From contig CM076140.1 of the NCBI GenBank assembly GCA_038025085.1, forward strand, positions 15,334,001 to 15,398,000: a stretch of DNA of 64,000 nucleotides. The letters are read 5' to 3'. The stretch is from Tetragonia tetragonoides. Lineage: Eukaryota > Streptophyta > Magnoliopsida > Caryophyllales > Aizoaceae. A model generated the notes under the pieces. It was not told where the DNA came from, searched no databases, and worked only from the letters and a program-made list of their open reading frames with translations. Below are positions 1-10,839 of the stretch, piece after piece. Every line of letters begins with the position of its first letter. Positions within the stretch are counted from its first letter, which is position 1. A program made the position numbers and the translations under genes.

Positions 1-958
1 TGAAGCAGCATAACTGATAGTCTAATTCTATGTTACTCTGATTCTTGTTCCAACCAAAAGTAGCCTTTTGCTACCTGCAATTACCTAGACGAGATATGAT
101 ACCGATGCATAATATTACATCAAATTTAGACAAAATAAACTCCCTGAAAATGGGTAACCGACATTTAACCACCAACCACACACCTATACTTGGATCTTAA
201 GCCTGAAAACTATGATTGACATCTATTATCAATCATCAACATTGCAAGTCATTTGCCAGAACAATCATGCCATGTCACTGCTCTGTATAAATTCTTTAAA
301 TGATGGTGGGGCAGTGGACTCCTAAAGCAAAGGGCAACAACATAACATATGAAAAAAGACTTAAAGATTTATGAGATTTAATGACCTTCTAAACTTTAAA
401 CGCAGTCATCGCTAAAGAAATTTCAGGGATCTAAGTTCTCTGCAATTTCATTCATTCATTCAACCCCAAAATAGATTTCTGATATAGCACCCTTCACTAT
501 AGCTTGCAGACTATCGGGGACGAGGTAAAGTGGTTGAGTTCCTTACGGCCATCTATTATTTTGTTTGGTGGGGGGAATAAAGAGAGGGTCCCGAATTGTG
601 AGTTATGAGAATCGAACCCACATCTCATGGGCGAAAGGTGGGAATGCTACCACCACTCCACCTCTATGATTCTCTCCTTTGGCACATGTAAATTTCATAT
701 TAGACACTGCATTCTAGCGAGAACTAAAGCAGCTATTGTTAAAATGATTTTAGTTTTAGGTATTAAAAGACTAACTTCTGCAAAATAACAAATCCAAATG
801 GCAGACACAGAAGGAGGTGTTCCGTATGGAATGTGCACACCATGTTCACTTCATTTGGGTTGATTGATAAAACTGTAACTAATTCTATACAATAAAATAA
901 GAGAAGAGAAAGAAAAAAAATGCAGATATTGGAAGGGAAAAGGAGTTAACATGTTTAC
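1..958. other. Non-coding stretch at window start
   Basis: I see no supported coding exon here. Bases about 361-480 (from 'aaagatttatgagat') are repeated in diverged form at about 3268-3380, so part of the region is one arm of an old duplication. Bases about 520-670 look like a tRNA-derived repeat and are listed separately. A minus-strand gene is probably exiting through here, because a spliced-looking exon ends at 959 with a donor pointing into this stretch, but I could not place its next exon. Confidence 0.5.
530..672 (-). repeat. tRNA-derived SINE-like repeat
   Basis: Read on the minus strand, this stretch has a tRNA-like promoter layout. An A-box-like segment (gtggtggtagc) is followed about 35 bases later by a good B box (gggttcgattct). 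In tRNA-derived SINEs these two boxes are the internal RNA polymerase III promoter. The body continues to lower coordinates without a clear poly(A) end, and I found no target duplication, so the copy is either old or only part of one. It could instead be a tRNA pseudogene fragment. Confidence 0.4.
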
Positions 959-1033
959 CTGACACAAGTCCATCACAAGAACTTGTTCAGAGGAACCACC
1001 TAATGCTGCAAGTGCAAATATAGAAGCCTTGGA
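959..1033 (-). CDS. Probable internal exon of an unidentified minus-strand gene
   Basis: On the minus strand a 75-base open segment lies between an acceptor (tgtgctcag) and a donor (gtaaac). It reads as 25 codons in one frame, beginning SKASIFALAALGG and ending VLVMDLCQ. Its length is divisible by three, both splice borders are consistent, and the surroundings are stop-rich, all of which is typical of a real internal exon. I do not recognise the family. No partner exons could be assigned: the stretch up to 3.6 kb is too repeat-like, and the downstream part runs toward the window edge. It could also be an exon relic. Confidence 0.4.
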
Positions 1034-3618
1034 CTGAGCACAAGTTCATTCGAGGCATAACCTCTCCAACAAAGGGCAGACCTACGTCCAAAATGTGAGA
1101 GTATCATTAGTCATCACTTGAACCAAGTGGGGGGGGGGGGGGGGGGGACCAAAATACACCCTCAGAACTATCATAAAATAATCCTTTCAACTTTAAGTCT
1201 ATCAGCTGCCGAAGCCCAAGCATTAGCATTTCGACTAGATACACGAACGCACGTGCACATACACAATACACACACTGAGAACCAATCGTGGTCATCAGAT
1301 CTGGAAAACCCCAAGGGCAAAGATCAATCAACTAAATAAGGAGTATAAGTAAACATTTAGACTATTTGCTGCAAGTTGCAACGTAAGATAGCTGACAGTT
1401 CTTTCTCTCTCTTCTAGCTTGCCCACTCCTACCTCCTCTGCCACCACAGTCGGCGCCCCCCCTTTCCACAGCCCTCTCCTGCCCCCTCCCCTGCCTCCTG
1501 CACCACAGCCCCTTTCTCTTGCTCTTCTTTCTCTCTACTCAACCTCACCTTCTCTCTCAAAGGTCCTCTGTTAATGCTAAATTAGTAGATGATCATTCAA
1601 CTAGAAGCCACAGACGACCAAAACACTGCTCATCGGCACTCGGCCTGCCTGAAGGTCAGCTACGCCAGCCCTTTCCAAGTCCAGCTTCGACGGAAAATCA
1701 AAAGAATAGAAATGCTAAGTTCCAAAACTCATCAAATAGGGGCCCAGCTAAACCCTCAAAACCTAGAACTGCTAATAAACATTGAATTGCTGAATATTTG
1801 TTGTTTTTACACCATTGTACATCTAGAAAGCAAAGCACCGATCAAAAATGGCCACCAAGCACTGCACAGGGAAACAAGGGACAAGTTGATGAAAAGACAA
1901 TATACAATACCGACCTTGTATAAGCACGTGAAATGACATTCAGGGACAAAACTTAGATAAAATTACAGCATGTGTGTCAATTTTAGAGCTGCGCATGCCC
2001 CTTTCATAAGTTGTTTGATTCGGTCTGGACCATTATCCATTAATATGTGATTTGTTTCTATAATAAGGGAAAGGGAGTTATATGATCCTAATTATGTATC
2101 AACAACAAGTAGCTTAACGCATATAATTCACAACACACAATTAATAGTCTTCCAAAAGTCAAATGAAAGAAGATGTTTTGCCACTAGAGAAGCAAAATCA
2201 ACAAGCCTCCTATCAATGCTCCCATACTCATTGGTTGGACCCCTACCCCCACAAGCCTCCTATCAATGCTCAGATGAGGGCTTATAGTTATAAAGTCACA
2301 ATACATGCAGTATGCTCAATACCTTCATGGGATTTTATGTCCAACTCACAATTTGAATATGTATGCGACCATATTATGGATCTAAACCTTGGCTCCATTG
2401 AGATAAAAGGGCCAGCTTTGGCTAATATCTAGACTAACTTCCTACGTGATGGAAAATCCTCCTCCAGTATTAACGTTTTGAAGATTTGCTGAACCTCTCA
2501 AGAACAGAGTGAAACTTCTGATAATATCCTGAGATAGAAAGGACAACAATTAAAAAAACAAAAAACCTATTTAACAAACCATCTAAAGTTGTTTCCTCCA
2601 AAGCCCTGCCCTATCAACTTTCTGGTGTAATCCTCTGGGGGACGACAAGTTTGACAACACATTACATGACCTTTTACAATTCTATCAAACAGACTCAATT
2701 GATTGATTGCAACATTAGAATTATATCAAACATGCTATTAAGACGCAACCCGGACATCGCACGAGCTTTAAAAACTAGTTACGTACAAAATCCAGTTGCC
2801 TTCAACCTAATCATCTCAAAAACAAGATAGATAAAACAAAAAGTTTAAGAGATTGGGTCATCGACCAGATGATGCGGCTAGGGAAGTATCAAAGCAATAG
2901 ATTGTTTGTGAGGCTACATTCATAAAAATAAAAATCAAAAATAAAAAATACTAACAAAAATAAAAACATCGATTATGAAGCACACTTTGTTTTGCAACAG
3001 TGCACAGATACTACCACTGAGGACTGAGAAATTTATACACAAAGTTGATAGGTTACTAGTTACTTAAAAATCAATTGAATCAATTAAGGGAAAAAAATTA
3101 TTCCACAGAACTTGAAAAAATAAAGAAAAATTCATATACAAAGTTGCTAGGTTCACACAAAAATCAAATTCTATATCAGCACAAGTAAAATCCTCAATGA
3201 AAAAAAAAACATAGAGAGAGAAGTCTTACAAGATGTAAAAAAAATTCATCCCTCAAATTTGAGATAAAATTCAAAGATTTATGAGATCTAGTGACCTCTA
3301 CACTCTAGAGACAGCCTTCGTTTTCTGAAGTAATTTTTAGGGATCTTATTTTCTGCAATTTCATTCAATCCCAAAATGTCATTGTTAATTTTTTTTACTC
3401 TCTCCTCCTTGTTTGACCAGAAATAAGTGATAATCCTAATACTTACCTGATACGTAATGTTTTAACCACTCGTTAACTACATACATATGCCAACCCGCAA
3501 ACACAACCTAATATTCTTTTTATTTATTTTTTCTTTTGTGGCAACTCGCAAGTGTATTTGCGTACTTAATAAAACTAGTTTAGTACAGGGCGGTTACTAA
3601 AGTTATCAATTTAAATAC
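1034..3618. other. Intergenic stretch, simple sequence and duplication
   Basis: No gene is supported. It contains an 18-base G run near 1130-1147, a C-rich stretch at about 1430-1510, and a short direct repeat of 'caagcctcctatcaatgctc' near 2200 and 2251. About 3268-3380 is the second arm of the duplication shared with 361-480. The open frames at 1519-1936 and 2163-2432 have no recognisable domain and lie in low-complexity sequence, so I do not call them. Confidence 0.5.
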
Positions 3619-4378
3619 GGAACTGCTTAACGTAATCGCAAATTACTCAACGCAAATATTTTTGTCGTAATACCTCCCAAAATACCCTTTTAATTTGCAA
3701 ATCACCTTCCTCCTTATTCTTTTTTCTCTCAAAAATAGAAACCTAAACTCTATTCAACATGGATGATTCCTTTGAGCAAGGCCAATTTTTTGATGAAATT
3801 ATCAATTAATGATGATATATAGATAACAAAAAGAATTAGAATTTAATTTTTTTTCTTCCAATTATACACTCTTTAGGCTGTTTAGGTTTATGGGTCAATG
3901 GATAGGGTGGCTAGGTGGTTGACGGCGCGGTGGAAGGGGGCAGTGGCGGTTGGACGGAAGTGGGCCGGGATTCAACGCAGGGTGTGGGGCGGGTTTGGGG
4001 CTGAAGGGATGGTGTTCGCCGAACTTGCGGGCTGGTTGGGGCGGGCTTGAGGGGTTTGATGGGGGTTCCGTGAATTGCTGAGGGGGCTGACTGCAGGGAG
4101 GGAGAGGCTCTGGCCAGCGGCGGTGGAGGCTGACTTGTTTGGGTGCGTGGGGTGAGGCTTTGACAGAGGTTTGGGGGAGGTGAGTGGCTGACGAGGTGGT
4201 GGTTTTTCCTGCTTTTTTTTTTCAATTTTGTTTATTAGTTTTATTTAAGGGTTGAGGGAAATAGAGAACTGGTAGAGAGAAAGGAGAGAGAGTAGAAAGG
4301 GGTGAGAAAATTGTTAGGGGGGTATTATTGGAAAACGATTTACGTTGAGTAATTTGCGATTTACGTTAAGCAATCCCC
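3619..4378. mobile_element. Non-autonomous Mutator-like element, 760 bp
   Basis: The two ends are inverted repeats: 'gcttaacgtaa-tcgcaaat' with 'tactcaacg' on the left, and the same motif reversed on the right just before 4378. The element is flanked by near-perfect 9-bp target duplications, tttaaatac at 3610-3618 and tttaaatat at 4379-4387; 9 bp is the usual size for Mutator-like elements. Inside, a short frame near 3759 starts MDDSFEQG, matching the first exon of the large OTU-bearing MULE at 58.0-62.9 kb. A GC-rich stretch at 3900-4200 also resembles that element's first intron. It is best read as an internal-deletion derivative of that family. Confidence 0.8.
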
Positions 4379-5281
4379 TTTAAATATCATCCACGTCAAA
4401 AATATCTATGTGGAGCTCTTAACATAAAAAGTTTTTTTTTTTATTTTTATTTTTTTTTTTTTGCAAATTTACTTTCATGTATAGTAATTGGAATTTGTAC
4501 CCTTGGTGGAGGAGCATAAAATACTGATCAAATTCATTTTATAAATAATAGATAACTAGTTTTTAAGCCCGTGCGATGCCAGGTTGTGTGTTAATAGCAT
4601 GTTTGATATAATTTCAAATAGGAAGAAAATTTGATGAAAATAATCCAAAGTTTCAGCGGTCAGACAATAATAATCTCAATTGCAATCTCTATAAAAATAA
4701 TCCCAAGTTGTCATTTTTGTCACAATATTGGACTGGATACTAACGTCATCTCATTCCGTTACTATTAACGCTAATTGAACGTACTTATCATTAATTATTG
4801 TATTATTAATGTGTATTAAATTTTCATGATAAAAAAATTAAGATAAAATTATTTTTGGTTAAAAATTCCTCACGCCCCTCAAACCTTACTTTTCTCTCTC
4901 CACCCTATCTTCTCAGCCACTAGCCCACCACCCTCCTCAGCATGTCAGCCACCGGCCCACCACCACAAAATTCTTACCGCCCTCTCCATTCTCTCTCTCT
5001 TACGACCACTGGGCAAGAAGCCGAAAACCCATAACGACACGTGTACAATGAGGATGTAGTTTGAATATGAGCGGTTTTGTGAGGACAACGTCGTTCAACC
5101 GGGATTTTGATGAATTCTGGGTAGAGATTAATAGAGGTTAGACGAATGACTATGTTAGTGATTTTTGAGATTAATGGCTAAATTATGTTTCTCTCCCAGT
5201 ATTAACAAAATCAATGAAAGGTTTGATTGGCAGATTGAGGCTTTGTGATTTGAGATTGAGAATAATGTCAATAAACCCATG

Positions 5282-5606
5282 TCCATTATGGTGTGCTTCT
5301 TGTTCAACAACAGTCACAATAACAGAATTCACATCTTTGATTAAAGCCAACAGTTTCTCAATCCCTTGTGGGTTATTTAGCTCAAACACTGAACTAACAG
5401 CTACAACTTCAGTTTCGGGTCGTAAACCAAGCATCGAAACATCCAAATCAATCAAATTATTAACCACAAACCCACGATATACAAACTGAATATGAAATGA
5501 ATCAGCAAACTGAGCTAATTTCCAACCCAATTTTTGTAACCGATCAGTATTATCAGGTGATGGTGGTCCAGTACCGGTTCTGAAACGCAGGTGGTCCTTC
5601 AGGGAG
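5282..5606 (-). pseudogene. Captured DELLA-type GRAS gene fragment
   Basis: On the minus strand the conceptual product reads GPPSPDNTDRL, then KLAQFADSFHIQF, YRGFV, LDLDVSMLGLRP, EVVAVSSVFEL and VTVVEQEAHHNG. This is the order of conserved blocks in the GRAS domain of DELLA repressors of gibberellin signalling. A single-base frameshift separates an upstream piece (EGPPAF, about 5590-5606) from the rest. After the HNG motif the similarity stops abruptly and the frame continues in unrelated sequence to 5183. The N-terminal DELLA motif and the rest of the GRAS domain are missing. It lies entirely within the Pack-MULE, so it is a transduplicated fragment and not a working gene. Confidence 0.8.
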
Positions 5607-5933
5607 GAGATGGTGAGGAGGGTGGTGGGCTAGTGGCTGAGAACGAACAAGAGAGTATCGATGGTGGTGGGCTGGCCACTGGGATGGCAATAAGGAGAGA
5701 GAAAAGTAAGATTTTAGTGGGTAGGGGATTTTTAACCAAAAATAATTTTATCTTAAATTTTTTTTATAATAATAAAGAATTAATACACATTAATAATATA
5801 ATAATTAATGATAATTAGGTCCAATTAGCGCTAATAGTAATGAAATGAGACGGCGTTAGTGTCCGGTCCAATATTGTGACAAAAATGACAATTTGGGATT
5901 ATTTTTTTAGAGATTGCAACTTGGGATTATTAT

Positions 5934-6725
5934 CATGTTTGCTAAATGACACCAACAAAATTACTAAACGTCACCAATTAGTTTACATTAGACACAATTA
6001 CCCTTTTCATTTTTTCCCCTTCCTCTTGCCTCCTCTATCTCCCTCTTCTAAGTTCTAACCCAGTAACTCACGAAAGAGAGAGAAAATTATCACAACCCCC
6101 TCTCACCACTGTGACACCGTCCCTCTCCCTCATTACCATCGTCCCCTTTATTTCTGTCTACGATTAACGAAGGTTGCCAGTGATCTTTGTGAATATTTGA
6201 TGAACTCATCCAATCGTGGGTCGTGTTCCATATATTGTTACATGAGAAGCTTATGGATATAATGAAGAAGCTTCATGAGAAACTTACGAAGCTTTTGAAC
6301 TAGCTTCGTGAGACGCTCATGAAGCTCACGGATGAGCTTCATGAGAGTCTCATGAAGCTCCTAATCTGGGAGTTTTTTTTGTTACGGCGACCTGCGAAAA
6401 CTATTTTTAAGGCAGTTTATACTAAACAAGACCACGAATGAGACTATACTATCTCAAATTCATCGCCAAAATTTTTCTCTCATACTATAATCCATCATTT
6501 CGTCAAAGATGTTGTCACTATCATCCGTCATTAAATCGTATTCAATATGTTGAATTTTTTTTTTTTGTAGTTTTGGGGTCTATTGAGAAGTTTCAACTAG
6601 AGAAGTGGTGAAGAGAGTAAAAAAGAATATCTCTACCTTTCATAATATATATCAGGGTTGTTTTAGGAAACCTAGGGTAAAAATTTGTGACGTTTAGTAA
6701 TTTAGTGGCTGCGTTAGCACCACCC
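5934..6725. mobile_element. Mutator-like element nested in the Pack-MULE
   Basis: The right inverted repeat of the 4621-6776 element is interrupted. The sequence attattat occurs at 5926-5933 and again at 6726-6733, on either side of a 792-bp block with its own inverted ends. The left end runs 'tgctaaatgacacc' through 'attactaaacgtcac'; the right end, read inverted, runs 'ggtgctaacgcagcc' through 'attactaaacgtcac'. Removing the block restores the outer repeat. The interior (about 6240-6365) has repeated, partly palindromic 'gaagcttcatgag' motifs. There is no coding content. Superfamily is inferred from the 8-9 bp duplication and the repeat length. Confidence 0.7.
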
Positions 6726-7008
6726 ATTATTATTGTCTGACCGCTGAAACTTTAGATTATTTTCATCAAATTTTCCTTTCAAATACTAAAACTTTCTTAT
6801 GCGTAAAAAAAAAAAAAAAGCATATGTTGATGTATAGAATTAAAGATTAAAAATACAGAAATTTAAATCTGTTGAAGATGGAACTATAATTAAGTTAGGG
6901 CAAGAACGAATAAATTAAAAATATTCCAAATTAGTAAAACATAGAATATCAATTTCATTGGGTTAATTGATACTCTTCATACCTGACATAGTTGGTCTTT
7001 AGTACTTA

Positions 7009-7321
7009 GGGTCTGTTCTCCCCAGTTTATTTCTGTTTATTTCAGCAAACTTCAACAAACTTCAGCAAACTTCAACAAATTTCAGCAAACTTCAGCAAAC
7101 CTCAACAAATTAAATAAAGTTAAACAAAGTTCAATACAGTTAAACAAACCAATATACAAACTAGTTATAAAAAACACTTGAATCAACAAGATTCAACAAA
7201 AATAAACAAAGTTCAACAAAGTTAAATAAAGTTCAATAAAGTTCAACAAAATTCAACAAAGTTCAACAAAAAAAAAATTCAGTAATAAATATAAACGTTT
7301 TTCAGTTGGGGAGACAGACCC
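7009..7321. mobile_element. Tourist/Harbinger-like MITE with internal ttcaacaaa repeats
   Basis: Inverted ends gggtctgttctcccc (left) and gggtctgtctcccc (right, inverted) are flanked by TTA on both sides (7006-7008, 7322-7324). TTA/TAA duplications are characteristic of PIF/Harbinger-derived MITEs. The interior is mostly a degenerate short tandem repeat of the type 'ttcaacaaa/ttcagcaaa'. No coding potential. Confidence 0.75.
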
Positions 7322-7537
7322 TTATAAATCATCTGCAATAATTCAACAACAAAAATAATTAAAATTGACTTTAATTATATTACTAACACAATAAATCATG
7401 AACCATGGAAAAGTAAACTATTGCCGCAACCGAACATAGAGTCAACTTCATTGCCTCTTTAAATTGAACAAAAAATGAACACCGTAATCCAAAACCCCAT
7501 ATATAATACTCGTTATCACGCATATGTGGGTAGTGGG

Positions 7538-8114
7538 TAGGGATGGCAGTAGAGCGGGTATAGGTGGGTTTCACCCCGCATCTGCCCCAGTTGGGGCGGG
7601 GATGAAGGAATGTCAGATGGGGATGGTGCGGACATGGTTTTAAAAAAGCAAAACCGTCATGGGGATGGGGTGGGGATGATTTGTGTTCTTACCTAGTTGG
7701 ATACCTGCCTCATACCCATCTTAAAATAATAAAAAGAAGTATAAAAGTTCTAAATATAAAATGTATTGACACAATTTGTTCAAATGTATCATAGTTTTGT
7801 TGTTTGTAATAATGATACAATTTGGACGTTTATTGGGTTTGTTTGTTAAATATATATTGTAATAATCGCTTTATGCGATTATCAGGTGGATTTAAGGCGA
7901 GTGTCAGGTGGGTTTGGAGCGGGAATTAAATGGATATGGATACCCGTTGAGTAATTGAGGCAGGTATGGTTCACATCTCATATCCACGGGGGTGGGTATG
8001 GTTTTGGGAATCTTATCAATGGCGGGGATGAGGCGAGTAGCAGATTGACCATAGTCAGGTGGGTATAGGGTATGGAATATACCTATATTCACCCCGCCCC
8101 CATTGCCATCCCTA
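7538..8114. mobile_element. hAT-like non-autonomous element, 577 bp
   Basis: The block begins tagggatggcagt and ends attgccatcccta, a good inverted pair. Many gggtat and ggggatgg motifs lie near both ends. I could not match an 8-bp target duplication (gtagtggg versus gactcctg), so the copy may be rearranged at one side. No transposase. The 108-codon minus-strand frame inside is not supported. Confidence 0.6.
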
Positions 8115-8686
8115 GACTCCTGGGCGAGTGCCCTGGTTGTCCTCCCAATGGTCGACTCTGCTTCTGAGTAGCTTACGCGAGTTCTCGTAAAAGAAACCCG
8201 CATCAAAACTATAAATAGACAAAGCAACACGATAGGACATTAGAGAAAGTCATTGGATGTGTATTTTCATTATGCAACTGAGCGAAACAATGGTACTCAC
8301 CACAATCTCGTCCTTTACATATTTAATAATGTCCCCAACTCCATGCTTAGAAGCATTTAGACATTGAGGCATACTTTCACCAATAACGCACTTGACCACC
8401 TCAATAGCAACAACAACCATCGATATTTGAAAAATATCCAATTTAAGTATGACTTATGAGTTTAATTTATCAATAACACACATTAAAAATAAAAAACAAA
8501 AAACGTTCATTAACTTGGATAACACAAAATCAAATTACCAAAAATTTTGATTGGAGTTGGATATCGAGATTTATTGTCCAGGAGATTGTAGAATCAAATT
8601 ATGATCACTACCTAATTCTAAGATGTGAACCATTCAAGATGTCAAACTATTGGCTACACGTGTGTAGCCAAATAGCTACTCCTATG
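8115..8686. other. Spacer with an exon-like minus-strand fragment
   Basis: At about 8301-8440 (minus) an open segment reads VVVAIEVVKCVIGESMPQC, followed by a segment ending YVKDEIV, directly before a strong donor (gtgagtacc). I do not recognise it, and no acceptor AG is visible upstream, so it is at most an exon relic. The rest of the stretch shows nothing recognisable. Confidence 0.3.
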
Positions 8687-10127
8687 TAGGACTGCACAAA
8701 AATCGGTCTACTCCGATTTTTTGACGAGACCGAATCGGACAAGACCGAACCGAGGCTAACCGGTCCGTTCCACAGGTTGCCTTTTCCGTTTGGCCGGGTC
8801 TCGGTCCAAACCGGTCAAAAACTCGGCGGTCTCCGGGTTAGACCGGACCGGACCGATCGTAGTATTCTTCATAAAAAAAAAAAAAATACTGAGTATAAAA
8901 AAAGAAAAAGAAAGTGTTAGTAAGGGTTTCACTTTCAGCCCCTTCTCTCTCCTCCTCTCCTCCTTTCCCTTTCCTCCATCTCATCACTCCTCCTCCACGG
9001 CTCCATCTCTCCTTCCAATTTAGAACCAAAATAAGGATTAAGGATACTTAACTGGTAATAAAAGGCTTATTTATGCCTTTCGGATAGAATTTAAAGAATT
9101 AAATTCTGTTCATTGAGTGGATACTTAGTGTTGTGCATGAACAAAGAATGGTCAGAGGTGACATTATTTTTGACTTGAAGGTCTGGGTATTGTTGTAAGG
9201 TTAGAGGTAACATTATTTTTGCCAAGTTAAGAGGCTTTTTAGTGGAGCATTTGGAGAATTTGAGAAGGTTATATATGGTGATTCTATGAGTGAGATGCAA
9301 AACCCACTCGTGGTGGTGATTTGGGGTTGTGGTTGGAGGGTTTGGGTTGGGTTCATTTGTTTTGGGGGAGGAGAGAGAAAAAGGAGGAAGATGGATTTGT
9401 TTGTTTTTGGAGGAGAGATAATGAAAATGGGGGATCTTGTGATTTGATTTGGTTATATTGTTTTTTTTTTGAAGTGGATTTGGTTATATTGTTTGCAATC
9501 TTCATCTTTGTCTGTGTTTCTGATGCTGCTTCTTCTTCCTTGGTTGGAGAGAGAATTTGGTGTGGTTTGAGGAGAGAGAATTTGGTGGTAGTTTTTTTTG
9601 GTAATTAAAAAGAGGGTGTAAGTGAATGGTCACCGAGATATCCCTGTTATATCATGTTCGGACTCTCGTGTTTAATAACGAATATATTAAACTAGCTGAA
9701 TAACAAGCGTAAGCACTGGTTCCGTCAACGTAGTACCAACAAGGGGTTAGTATAGTTTCTAGAAGCCAGCAGACATAAGGCATGGGGAAATGGGGATTCG
9801 ACCTCATAACCTTGCCTTATCAAACCACTTGAAAGTAAGTTTGGAACCACTAAACCACCACCCTTGTTGGTGAATTTATTTGTTAGTTAAGGAGGCCATT
9901 TGGAGATGGAAAGGGTTTGGAGAGGGGAGAAGAAAAATGGCCTACAGTAAAAATAAAAAATGACCGGTCTTGACTGGTCAAGTCCGGGTCTAGACCGGAC
10001 GTTCGATTCGGGTCGGTCAATTGATCGGAGCAACTCGGTCCGATCACCGGTCCTCCCTTTTGGATTTTCCTGTCTTCGGTCAGATCTAGGTCGGTTCAGG
10101 CCGGGTTTGGGCCGATATGCAGCCCTA
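8687..10127. mobile_element. hAT-like non-autonomous element, 1.44 kb
   Basis: The element starts taggactgcacaaaaatcgg and ends ccgatatgcagcccta, which are inverted repeats. It is flanked by 8-bp duplications differing at one base: ctcctatg (8679-8686) and cttctatg (10128-10135). Both ends carry dense accgg/gaccgg motifs (8700-8860 and 9960-10110), as expected of subterminal transposase-binding repeats in hAT elements. The interior is AT-rich or purine-rich low-complexity sequence plus an inserted tRNA-derived repeat (about 9640-9880). No transposase is visible. Confidence 0.75.
9640..9880 (-). repeat. tRNA-derived SINE-like repeat inside a hAT element
   Basis: On the minus strand, 'gtggtttagtggttcc' resembles a polymerase III A box and 'ggtcgaatcc' a B box about 50 bases downstream. 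The layout is the same as in the other SINE-like copies of the window. Its position inside the 8687-10127 element shows it inserted after that element, or was carried along by it. Ends are not sharply defined and no target duplication was found. Confidence 0.35.
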
Positions 10128-10430
10128 CTTCTATGTGCATTTACCGTATATGAATTTGGCCCACCTATACTAAACTTTGGAGTACTAAGGTGGACACCCG
10201 ATAGTAGCCAAAAACAATTTTATACGAAACACATTAGGATGGACTGCATTTTTTCAAAATAATCGATATCTTTTTTTGGGTTTGGCAAGAAGACCTCCTT
10301 CTCTCCTCCTCGAATGTAGCATGTCTGGTATGGACTTAGTCCACCGTGTATTAAGAATACAAGTGCAAATATTTAGAAACATGGAGGGTATATTTAAAAA
10401 GATTTAGTTCATTGGTCCCCCATGGATTAA

Positions 10431-10632
10431 GGCCCTGTTTTTTTCGTCGTTTCCATGCTGCATTCCGTTCCGTTCCAATCCGTTCCGTTCCAATCCGTTC
10501 CGTTCCATTCCGTTCCGCGCCGTTTCGCATTTTGTACTTCATTTTGTCTCACATTTTTTTGAATTATCCGCGCCGTACTGTTTCGTTCCGTTCCTCACCG
10601 TCCCGCACCATTCCATTGAAGAGAAAAGGGCC
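10431..10632. mobile_element. Tourist-like MITE with TTCCG repeats
   Basis: Inverted ends ggccctgtttttttc (left) and ggcccttttctcttc (right, inverted) are flanked by TAA at 10428-10430 and 10633-10635, the PIF/Harbinger signature. The interior contains a tandem run of ttccg/ttccaatccg pentamer units (about 10458-10525). The 173-codon plus-strand frame over it is a repeat translation. About 10660-10830, next to it, resembles the end of a hAT-like element (…aacatcccta) but lacks a partner end. Confidence 0.7.
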
Positions 10633-10839
10633 TAAGTCCATACAAATTTTTGTACCTCGAATGTGTGTCACTTCTCAACAAATGGACTGGGCTACAATTG
10701 GTATGGCGTGTGGGTTGGCCCGGGAAATTCTCAACCCACAAATCGAACTGACCCATTCTATGATGCCGATCCGAAAAAACCGGGTCGATTTAGGACCGGG
10801 TCTAACATCCCTAATATATCAACCGCTTTGCATTTCACC

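Larger units (their letters stand above)
4621..6776. mobile_element. Pack-MULE with long inverted repeats and captured DELLA fragment
   Basis: A perfect 9-bp target duplication, tttcaaata, flanks the element (4612-4620 and 6777-6785). The ends are long inverted repeats of at least 200 bases. The left end begins ggaagaaaatttgatgaaaa, and the right end, read inverted, begins ggaaaatttgatgaaaat. The inverted similarity continues inward past the 'ccaatattg' and 'ggttaaaaat' motifs (about 4735/5873 and 4858/5740). The right repeat is interrupted by a second element at 5934-6725. Between the repeats is a gene fragment with clear similarity to DELLA/GRAS proteins. This is the structure known as a Pack-MULE; no transposase is present. 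Confidence 0.85.

Noticed and set aside
1118..1339. Frame beginning with a poly-Gly run
   Set aside because: Caused by the 18-base G tract; no conserved content and no splice signals.
7904..8230. 108-codon minus-strand frame
   Set aside because: Spans the right end of a hAT-like element and unrelated flank, so it cannot be a single gene.
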